Assembly: GCF_019160155.1 (NCBI RefSeq)
Contig: NZ_JAFNIH010000009.1
Coordinates: 27,435-91,434 of the forward strand
Source: Pinisolibacter aquiterrae
Lineage (GTDB): Bacteria > Pseudomonadota > Alphaproteobacteria > Rhizobiales > Ancalomicrobiaceae
Direction of reading: 5' to 3'
Length of the DNA: 64,000 nt
Part shown: piece after piece, positions 55,400 to 64,000 of the stretch
Numbering within the stretch: position 1 is the first letter of the stretch
Layout: every line of letters starts with the position of its first letter
Made by a program: the position numbers and the translations under genes
Notes under the pieces: model-generated
Told to the model about the DNA's origin: nothing
The model's input: only the letters and a program-made list of their open reading frames with translations
The model's database searches: none

Positions 55400-55802
55400 A
55401 ATAAATCTTGGAATGCGACCGAGAAATCGCTAGTTTCCGAGCACCGAAGCAAATCGTCGACGGATGGGGATCCGAGGAGCGTCATTCACGCTCTCCCTGG
55501 AGAATGCTCCAGTGGGTCCGATCCCGTCGGACGTGGGGGCGAGATCCGAAGCGGACTGGTCCCCTGATCTTCGGTCCGTCCAACACTTCCAGGGGCTGGA
55601 ACGCCCGAATTGATCCGAAACGTATCGATCCACCGGCAACGGTGTCTTCGCCGGGCGCGTGACGTCGTCGCGGCGCGGCTCGATCGAAATACGGAACGGA
55701 TGGAAGCGTCGGCGCCCGGGGCAGGGGCTCGGGAGCGGAACCGCCATACCCCTCGGACGGATGAGATCACGTAACATGTTCCTCGGCAAAGATCGCACGG
55801 GT
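55400..55802. other. 403-bp intergenic region with hairpins
   Basis: No gene is seen. The first 60 bases after prmC are AT-rich. CTGGAG/CTCCAG (55497-55512) forms a perfect hairpin over AATG. The region probably contains the promoter of the DUF4167 gene, which was not located. Confidence 0.4.
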
Positions 55803-56807
55803 ATGAGACAGGGAAATTCCAACAAGCGCATGCGCGGTCGTGGTGGCGGTGGCAACAACGGCGGCAATGGTGGCGGTGGCCGCAAGGGTCCCAATCCGCT
55901 GAGCCGCAGCTACGAATCGACGGGTCCCGACGTCAAGATCCGCGGCACGGCGCTGCACATCGCCGAGAAGTACGTCGCCCTGGCGCGCGACGCCCAGTCG
56001 AGCGGCGATCCCGTCTTGGCCGAGAACTATCTCCAGCACGCCGAACACTATTATCGCATCATCGCCGCCGCCCAGGCGTCGTCGCCGCAGCCGGTGGCGA
56101 TCGTCCGCTCCGACATTCAGGTCGAGGAGGACGAGGAGGATTTCGAGGAGGCTCAGCAGGAGGCTCGGTTCGAAATGCGCGGCGAGCCGCGTCCGGCGAT
56201 CGGCGAGGACGGCTTCATGTCGGCCGACATGCCGCAGCCCTTCGTCGACGATCTGCCCGTCGGCGACCGTCCGGTCGAGGGACGGAGCCGCGACGAGCGT
56301 CCGCGTGGCGATCGTCCCGAGCGCCTGCAGGATCGCGGCGGCGATCGCAATCGCGGCCGGGGCTTTCGCTCCGGGACACGCGGCGATCGTCCGGATCTGC
56401 CGGCGCGTGAGGCGCGCGAGCCTCGCGAAGCCCGTGAGCCGCGCGACAACCGTCACGAGGCGCCGTCGCGTCCGCCCCGGGCCGAGCGCGCGCCGCGCGT
56501 CGAGGCCGCCCGCGTCGAGGCCGAGGTCGAGACCGATCTGGCGGCGCTGCCGGCCTTCCTGACCGCCGCTCCGACCCGCGCCGCGACGCCGGCTCCGGCC
56601 CCCGCTCCGGCCCCGACCCCGGTCGAGGCGCCGGTGGCGGCCGAGACCCCGGTGCCCGAAGCCGCCCCCGGCGAGGTCGCGGACGAGGCGCCGCGCAAGC
56701 GCACCCGTGGTGGGCGCGGCCGTGGTCGCCGGCCCGAATACGAGGCGGGCGAGGCCCCCGCCGCGGAGACCCCGACGCCCGCGCCGACGGTGGCCGCCGA
56801 CGAGTGA
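55803..56807 (+). CDS. DUF4167 domain-containing protein
   Basis: The 334-residue protein begins MRQGNSNKRMRGRGGGGNNG, with an Arg/Gly/Asn-rich tail resembling RNA-binding RGG segments. A DUF4167 core follows (about 38-95: NPLSRSYESTGPDVKIRGTA, HIAEKYVALARDAQSSGDPV, AENYLQHAEHYYRIIA). The rest is low complexity: acidic (DEEDFEEAQQE), Arg/Asp-rich (DRGGDRNRGRG), then Ala/Pro repeats, ending [16 protein letters not shown]. It is found only in alphaproteobacteria, to my knowledge, next to prmC or clpB. Function unknown; RNA binding or RNA-granule association is inferred from composition. The start at 55803 follows the family N-terminus; 55776 is also possible. Confidence 0.85.
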   Translation: MRQGNSNKRMRGRGGGGNNGGNGGGGRKGPNPLSRSYESTGPDVKIRGTALHIAEKYVALARDAQSSGDPVLAENYLQHAEHYYRIIAAAQASSPQPVAIVRSDIQVEEDEEDFEEAQQEARFEMRGEPRPAIGEDGFMSADMPQPFVDDLPVGDRPVEGRSRDERPRGDRPERLQDRGGDRNRGRGFRSGTRGDRPDLPAREAREPREAREPRDNRHEAPSRPPRAERAPRVEAARVEAEVETDLAALPAFLTAAPTRAATPAPAPAPAPTPVEAPVAAETPVPEAAPGEVADEAPRKRTRGGRGRGRRPEYEAGEAPAAETPTPAPTVAADE

Positions 56808-56828
56808 TCGTCGCGGAAGGCACGTTCC

Positions 56829-56858
56829 AAGGCCCGGACCGGCGACGGTTCGGGCCTT
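56829..56858 (+). terminator. Terminator hairpin after the DUF4167 gene
   Basis: AAGGCCCGGACC (56829-56840) pairs with GGTTCGGGCCTT (56847-56858), with one G-U pair, over GGCGAC. The tail CGTCGTTTC has few U residues. Confidence 0.6.
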
Positions 56859-56922
56859 CGTCGTTTCGGGGGTCTTGCGGGCTCAGGAAATTCGAAGGCG
56901 TCCGGCGGTCGTGAGTTCGGTC

Positions 56923-57681
56923 TCACACGGCGAGTTCGTCGCCGACGGCGAGGCGGCCGGGGGAGAGGACGCGCAGATAGACGCCGCAGTCGGCATGGCC
57001 GACGGTCTGCATCAGATGGCGTGGGATCTGGAGATCGCGGAGGCCGGTCGCCGGATCGACGTTGGTGGCGGCGCAGCGTTCGGTGCGCTTGACCACCTCG
57101 AAGTCGATCCCGCCGATCGAGAGCGGCATGTCGCGCGGCCAGCCGAGCTCGGCGCCGGGGGCGAGGCCGTCGACGACGAGGTTGGGGCGGAAGCGCAAGG
57201 GGGCGAGGGTGACGCCCAGCTCCGCGCCGAGGGCCCGCACGGTCTCGCGATTGACGAGATGCAGCACCTTCTTCGCCACGTCGGAGAAGGAATGGCCAGA
57301 GGCGCGGAGCACCTTCGGGGGACCGCGCAGGACGTCGGCGAAGCGGGCGGCGAGGAAGGTCTCGATGGCCGTGCGCCCCTCCTCGGTGTCGAGGCGCCCC
57401 TCGGCGAGGGTCGCGCCGGCCTCGGCGATGGTGAAGAGGGTCGTTTCGGGGTCGAAACGGGTCGCGAGCCGCGCCAGTCCCTCGTTGCGCATCAGGCAGA
57501 GGAATTTGATCTTCGGCATGTGCACCGGCGCGGCCGGGTCGAAGCCGGAGGGGCCGTTCTCGACCGCGTAGGCGCGATCGAAGGGCATGGTCTCGCCGGG
57601 GACGAGGTCGACGGCGGCGAGCGTGTCGGGCGAGAAGCCCTTGACGGGATACCGCCACAAGGTGGTGACGCGAGCGCTCAT
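56923..57681 (-). CDS. MOSC domain-containing protein
   Basis: The 252-residue protein has an N-terminal MOSC_N-type barrel ([30 protein letters not shown]) and a C-terminal MOSC domain with [25 protein letters not shown] and [20 protein letters not shown]. The Cys in [11 protein letters not shown] is the conserved sulfur/molybdenum-cofactor residue of the family. Relatives reduce N-hydroxylated compounds or carry Moco sulfur. The exact activity is unknown. It is divergent from clpB with a 238-base gap. Confidence 0.88.
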   Translation of the reverse strand: MSARVTTLWRYPVKGFSPDTLAAVDLVPGETMPFDRAYAVENGPSGFDPAAPVHMPKIKFLCLMRNEGLARLATRFDPETTLFTIAEAGATLAEGRLDTEEGRTAIETFLAARFADVLRGPPKVLRASGHSFSDVAKKVLHLVNRETVRALGAELGVTLAPLRFRPNLVVDGLAPGAELGWPRDMPLSIGGIDFEVVKRTERCAATNVDPATGLRDLQIPRHLMQTVGHADCGVYLRVLSPGRLAVGDELAV

Positions 57682-57919
57682 GCGGGGTCCTCTCGAGGAT
57701 CGACGGTCGTCGGTGGCCGGTTGTCCGACCGGCCGGACGAGGCGTCAAGCAGAGTTCGCGCAATTCCCCTCTTCACAGAGCGGTGAAGGCTTCCCACATG
57801 GGAGACGAAGGTCGTTTCCCGTCTCCGCCCCGGGGGAGCGGGAGGCGCCACCCCAGAATCCAGACGCCGCGCGGACCGTGCCCAGAGGGGCGGTGAGGCG
57901 GCGGGCCAGGAGGGCAACC

Positions 57920-60520
<2,601 letters not shown>

Positions 60521-60540
60521 TCGGAAGATCCAGGAGAGAA

Positions 60541-60576
60541 GAGGAGGCCGCGCTTCGCGAGAGGCGCGGCCTCCTC
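60541..60576 (+). terminator. Terminator hairpin after clpB
   Basis: GAGGAGGCCGCGC (60541-60553) and GCGCGGCCTCCTC (60564-60576) make a perfect 13-bp stem with a 10-base loop, starting 20 bases after the clpB stop. There is no clear U tract. Confidence 0.7.
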
Positions 60577-60675
60577 GCGTTCAGGACGGTCGACGGGAGG
60601 GCGCCGAGCCGATAGGACTGCCGCGACGAGGCGATCCGAAGTGGGGACGCCGTCGCGAGCGGAGGATCCTCGCAG

Positions 60676-61284
60676 ATGACGGACGCGGGAGCGGTGCGCC
60701 ACACGCCGGTCGAGGATCTCTTCGCGCTGGTGACGGGAACCCTGCTGGTGGCGGCCGGGCTCGAGATGTTCCATCGCACCGGGGTCGGCACGGGTGGCGC
60801 GCCCGGGCTCGCCTTTCTCGTCACCTATGCCGGCGGGGTGAGTCTTCCGGTGGCGCTGCTGCTGGTCAATCTGCCATTCTACCTCTTCTCGATCTGGCGG
60901 ATGGGGTGGCGGTTCACGCTGAAGACGGTGGCGGCGGTGAGCCTGCTCGCGGCCGAGACCTGGGGGTTGCCGCGCCTGCTCGAGATCGCGCGGCTCGAGC
61001 CGATCTTCGGGGCGGGGTTCGGCGGGCTCCTGGTCGGGGTCGGGCTCTTGATCCTGATCCGCCACAAGGCGAGCCTCGGCGGCGTCGGCATCGTCGCGCT
61101 GTGGCTGCAGGAGCGGCGCGGCTGGTCGGCCGGCAAGGTGCAGATGGCGATCGACGCGGTGATCCTCTCGGGCACGGTGTTCGTGCTCGACGCGCCGCAC
61201 GTGGCGCTGTCGCTGCTCGGGGCGGTGACGATGAACCTGGTGCTCGCCGTCAATCACCGCGCCGGGCGCTATCTCGGGTTTTGA
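60676..61284 (+). CDS. YitT family membrane protein
   Basis: The 202-residue integral membrane protein has five hydrophobic segments. ALVTGTLLVAAGLEMFHRTG and VGTGGAPGLAFLVTYAGG match the glycine-rich first repeat of YitT/DUF161 proteins, and HKASLGGVGIVALWLQER the second. The family function is unknown; some act in metabolite uptake. The start ATG 60676 was chosen for the hydrophobic onset. Its stop abuts a palindromic element and faces the convergent M23 peptidase. Confidence 0.85.
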   Translation: MTDAGAVRHTPVEDLFALVTGTLLVAAGLEMFHRTGVGTGGAPGLAFLVTYAGGVSLPVALLLVNLPFYLFSIWRMGWRFTLKTVAAVSLLAAETWGLPRLLEIARLEPIFGAGFGGLLVGVGLLILIRHKASLGGVGIVALWLQERRGWSAGKVQMAIDAVILSGTVFVLDAPHVALSLLGAVTMNLVLAVNHRAGRYLGF

Positions 61285-61410
61285 TACCGAGCCTACGAAG
61301 TTTCGACCTGTTCGAAATTTCGTAGGCGAAGGCAAGCCCGAACGGGCGTCGGCCGGTCAGGCCGCAACCACGGGAAATTCCGACGAGTCGGAATTTCCCG
61401 TGATCGGTAT
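61284..61410. repeat. Composite palindromic intergenic element (two long hairpins)
   Basis: Hairpin A (61291-61327) has a 16-bp stem with one G-U pair and a CCTGT loop; its arms begin GCCTACGAAG and end TTTCGTAGGC. Hairpin B (61369-61402) has perfect 16-base arms, CACGGGAAATTCCGAC and GTCGGAATTTCCCGTG, around GA. ATACCGA (61284-61290) and TCGGTAT (61404-61410) bracket both. The element fills the gap between the convergent yitT and M23 stops almost exactly. It may be a BIME/MITE-like repeat that also supplies terminators. Confidence 0.8.
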
Positions 61411-61412
61411 GA

Positions 61413-63410
61413 TCAGTTCGCGGCGGTCTTGGTGGTGCTCGACTTGGCCATCAGCGCGTCGATGCGATCGCGCTCACGGCCGAATTCGGCGAGCATGCCG
61501 CCGCCGAGTTCCTTGCCGCGCGGCAGTTTCACGCGCATCGGGTCGACGAAGGCGGAGTTGATCAGCACCTCGTAGTGGCAATGCGGGCCGGTGGAGACGC
61601 CGGTCGAGCCGACATAGCCGATGATCTGGCCCTGGCGGACGCGGACGCCCTTCTCGATGCCCTTGCCGAAGCCGGACATGTGGCCGTAGCCGGTCTCGTA
61701 GCCGTTGGCGTGCTGGATGCGGACGTAGCGGCCGTAGCCCCCCTTCCAGCCGGCTTCGGTGACGGTGCCGTTACCCGAGGCGAAGATCGGGGTGCCGGTG
61801 GGGGCGGCCCAGTCGACGCCGGTGTGCATGCGATAATAGCCGAGAACCGGGTGGCGGCGGCCGCCGAAGCCGGAGCGGAACACGCCGCCGTCCATCGGCT
61901 TGCGCATCAGGAACTTCTTCGCGCTCTTGCCGCTCTCGTCGTAGTAATCGACGGTCCCGTCGTCGGGGGAGCGGTAGCGATAGTATCGCTTCGGGATGCC
62001 ATTGGTGTTGATCGCCGCGTAGAGGATCTCCTGACCCGCCTTCGGGTCGTTCTCGTCCTCGGCCGCGTAGAGAACCTCGAACTGATCGCCGTGGCGGACG
62101 CGCTGATTGAAGTCGACGTCGAAGGAATAGATCTCGACGAGCTTCTTGATCAGGGCGCGGGGAATCTGATTGTCGATCGCGGTCTGATAGAGGCTGTAAT
62201 AGAGTGAGGGCACGCCGCTCGCCGCGGCCACGGTCTCGTCCTCCTCCTCGGGCGTGATGTCGTCCTCGCCGAGACCGGGCTCCTGAGCGGTGACGAAATT
62301 GCCGTAGTCGTCGAGGGCGATGGTGGCGATGTGGGCGTTGTCCTTGCCGTAGAGGGTGATGCGGACCGGCTTCAGCTTGTCGGTCGTGTCGATCTTGGCG
62401 GTGCCGATGCGGATGCGATAGCCCGGCTCGATCGACTTCAGCTCGATGCTCTTGGCGAGGGCGCGCAGCGCGTCGGTGATCGTCTTCTCGTCGGCGCCGG
62501 CATCCTTGAGGAGCGCGCGCAGCGTGTCGCCCTTGTCGATGGTCGAGGTCTTCTCGTCGAGGCCGTTGCCGGTGGCGGCGCCGGCGCGCTCGACGTCGGA
62601 CTTCGGGAAGAAGGACACGTTCTCCGGCACGATCCGCATGGCGAGCGCCGAGGCGATGCCGCCGGGGCCGGTGGCTGTGGAGAAGGCCGCGTCCGACATC
62701 ACCGGAAGCGAGGCGACCTGGATCGAGCCGTCGGAGAGGAAGCGCGCCTGATCGCCGACGATCAGCTCGACCTCGTTGGAGGCCATGATCACGTCGGGAT
62801 CGAAGGAGGCGGGGTCCATCGGCAGATCGCGGGTGCGCAGGGTGATCTCGCCCTCGACGGTCGCGTCGTAGAAGGCGGGGTTGCGCGCGGTCGAGCCGCG
62901 GCCGGAGAGGATCTCGGTGTCGGCGAAGACCTTCAGCGGATTGAAGGGCGGAATGTCCGCCGTCGCCTCGGTCTTCTTCAGGCTGAGGCCGGCGGCGATG
63001 CGCACGAAGGGACGGACGCGGACGAGGTCGCGGTCGCCGATGCGGGTCATGGTCGAGAGGTTGAGGACCTGTCGGGTGACGCCCTTGTCGGGGCCGATGC
63101 GCAGACGATCGCCCTTGGCGAGGACGCCGGTGTCGGCATTGACGGTGCGCTCGAGCGCCGGGGGGGCATCGACCGGGCGCGCGACGAGCTCACGCGGAAC
63201 GGCGGCGAGCGTATGGCGTCCGTCGAGCGCGACATAGAGCGCGCCGCCCATCAGGAAGGTCGAGGTGCAGGCCGTCAGGAGAGTGCCGGCCAGCCAGCGC
63301 AGCGACAGGGCGCGCCGATCGAGACGGCCGACGCCGCCGTCGACGAGCAACGGCAGTTCGGATCCCAGGTCGATGGTGTCGCGCGGGTGGGCGTGTCGGC
63401 GGTATCGCAT
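61413..63410 (-). CDS. M23 family metallopeptidase, membrane-anchored
   Basis: The 665-residue protein has a short cytoplasmic head, one membrane helix (about 37-60) and a long periplasmic region with OCS/LysM-like folds (SLEK-type DGLDEKTSTIDKGDTLRALL). A C-terminal LytM domain has zinc and catalytic residues H529 and D533 (MHTGVDWAAP), H577 (GYGHMSGFG), and H610 and H612 (GPHCHYEV). It probably cleaves peptidoglycan cross-links, and in this order a homologue affects cell shape or growth. The start ATG 63410 is chosen over a long extension to 63776. It is convergent with yitT. Confidence 0.88.
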   Translation of the reverse strand: MRYRRHAHPRDTIDLGSELPLLVDGGVGRLDRRALSLRWLAGTLLTACTSTFLMGGALYVALDGRHTLAAVPRELVARPVDAPPALERTVNADTGVLAKGDRLRIGPDKGVTRQVLNLSTMTRIGDRDLVRVRPFVRIAAGLSLKKTEATADIPPFNPLKVFADTEILSGRGSTARNPAFYDATVEGEITLRTRDLPMDPASFDPDVIMASNEVELIVGDQARFLSDGSIQVASLPVMSDAAFSTATGPGGIASALAMRIVPENVSFFPKSDVERAGAATGNGLDEKTSTIDKGDTLRALLKDAGADEKTITDALRALAKSIELKSIEPGYRIRIGTAKIDTTDKLKPVRITLYGKDNAHIATIALDDYGNFVTAQEPGLGEDDITPEEEDETVAAASGVPSLYYSLYQTAIDNQIPRALIKKLVEIYSFDVDFNQRVRHGDQFEVLYAAEDENDPKAGQEILYAAINTNGIPKRYYRYRSPDDGTVDYYDESGKSAKKFLMRKPMDGGVFRSGFGGRRHPVLGYYRMHTGVDWAAPTGTPIFASGNGTVTEAGWKGGYGRYVRIQHANGYETGYGHMSGFGKGIEKGVRVRQGQIIGYVGSTGVSTGPHCHYEVLINSAFVDPMRVKLPRGKELGGGMLAEFGRERDRIDALMAKSSTTKTAAN

Positions 63411-63760
63411 CTCGTCTCGTCGGTGGCGGGTCTGTCCCGTTCTCTCGTGCGAGCGTCGGCCGTTCGAATGCGGACGAGGTGAGAGCGGCGGGCTCGGTGC
63501 CGGCGTCACGGATCGCAAGCGGATGGGGCGAACTCGTGGCGAAGCAGGACCCAAATTGGCCCCTGGGGGACGATCCGTCAATGCGAACCCGGGGAGAGGG
63601 AGGAACGAAACGTGCGCCTGCACGCGTATGCGCGAGGGGCGGGGCGGCGACACCTCGTCACGGGGGAGAGCGGGAGAGAGGACCGGACGGGGGAGGGGCC
63701 GAGCAGGGGTGAAAAGCCCGGATTTCGTGCCGCGATCGGGGGCGTCTTCGAGCGCAGAAT

Positions 63761-63769
63761 TTATCCACA
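63761..63769 (+). promoter_or_regulatory. Consensus DnaA box
   Basis: TTATCCACA matches the 9-bp high-affinity DnaA box exactly and lies at the head of an AT-rich stretch, 82 bases before the -35 box of the promoter below. No second consensus box was noticed in the window, so this is not evidence of an origin. Confidence 0.55.
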
Positions 63770-63850
63770 GAGACAACCTTTTGATTTCGTGCGATTTTTC
63801 ATGTTCGCCGAGAAATCTTCGATGCGGCGCAAAAAACTTCGAGATGGCTG

Positions 63851-63879
63851 TTGACGGGGCGCCGGGCCCCCCTTATAAA
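63851..63879 (+). promoter_or_regulatory. Strong sigma-70-type promoter, rRNA-operon-like
   Basis: The -35 box is TTGACG (63851-63856), the -10 box is TATAAA (63874-63879) and the spacer is exactly 17 bases, GC-rich and self-complementary (GGGGC/GCCCC). GC-rich leader sequence follows. The pattern fits rRNA operon promoters of Hyphomicrobiales, so a 16S gene may begin a few hundred bases beyond the window. That is inference. Confidence 0.6.
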
Positions 63880-64000
63880 CCGCTCCAACGACGGCGGCGG
63901 TGCCGCTGGCGACGAAATCCTTCGCGCTGCGAACTGGTGATTTTCCTGAAAAGGGGGATTGCCAAACGGTTCGGAAAGGTGTTGAAGGTCACGAAATTCG

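Larger units (their letters stand above)
63411..64000. other. Terminal 590-bp region without a gene
   Basis: No gene is seen. The first 300 bases are ordinary GC-rich leader for the M23 peptidase on the minus strand. From 63750 the sequence becomes AT-rich and holds the DnaA box and the promoter described separately. The window ends inside the leader of the next transcript. Confidence 0.6.

Noticed and set aside
63761..63769. Replication origin suggested by the DnaA box
   Set aside because: Only one consensus box is seen, with no cluster, no dnaA, hemE or parAB nearby.

Overview
The window is a high-GC chromosomal segment from an alphaproteobacterium, most likely of the order Hyphomicrobiales (Rhizobiales). 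Gene content and order support this: trpA-accD-folC; sppA-ihfB beside rpsA-cmk; ubiG divergent from lysC-ptsP-prfA-prmC-DUF4167-clpB; and the chvI-chvG-hprK-EIIA(Man)-HPr block. AccD shows the zinc-finger loss I associate with rhizobial AccD, and HprK is the short alphaproteobacterial form. Most of the window is ordinary core genome. The genus cannot be fixed from sequence alone.

Layout. 1-7.3 kb: end of trpA, accD, folC, penicillin-binding protein 1A, malic enzyme. 7.3-12 kb: small membrane protein, CHAD protein, YqhA-like protein, MepA endopeptidase, ornithine-cyclodeaminase-like enzyme, LapA-like protein. 12-18.2 kb: ihfB, sppA, rpsA, cmk, a GST and an NDUFA9-like protein. 18.34-22.84 kb: tRNA-Leu(CAG) carrying a 4.4-kb integrated element with integrase, small ORF, portal, protease, 5'-truncated capsid and primase fragment, bounded by 16-bp direct repeats. 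23-27.4 kb: AEC transporter and a CoA-transferase/thiolase operon for the last two steps of the beta-ketoadipate pathway. 27.6-34.4 kb: CysZ-like protein, SAF oxidoreductase, adenosine kinase, a diguanylate cyclase, an XRE-cupin regulator and a divergent omega-aminotransferase. 34.4-44.8 kb: broken GGDEF/EAL gene, nudC, HIT protein, regulatory PTS genes, ChvG/ChvI, a broken HugZ-like gene and a GTP-type PEP carboxykinase. 45-47.7 kb: formate/nitrite transporter and a multiply frameshifted phosphatase-kinase. 47.7-63.4 kb: duplicated-domain secreted protein, ubiG/lysC/ptsP/prfA/prmC, DUF4167, MOSC, clpB, YitT and an M23 peptidase. The last 590 bp hold a perfect DnaA box and a near-consensus, rRNA-like promoter firing out of the window.

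How genes work together. PtsP, HPr, EIIA(Man) and HprK form a PTS with no transport permease visible, so it is probably a regulatory phosphorelay. It is co-located with ChvG/ChvI and a gluconeogenic PEP carboxykinase, a carbon-status and envelope-stress hub. The CoA-transferase and thiolase turn 3-oxoadipate into succinyl-CoA and acetyl-CoA behind an IclR-type operator candidate.

Most interesting points. (1) The integrase of the 4.4-kb element reads through the attachment core. In the chromosome its last 26 residues come from the antisense strand of tRNA-Leu. In a predicted excised circle it would gain a different 37-residue tail whose stop overlaps the primase start as ATGA. (2) The element retains a translationally coupled capsid-protease-portal block but has a deletion junction fusing a primase 5' end to a headless capsid gene. 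(3) Three non-essential genes carry five apparent frameshifts between them. (4) A GTP-type PEPCK sits where many rhizobia carry the ATP type. (5) A multi-hairpin palindrome exactly fills the gap between the stop codons of two convergent genes.
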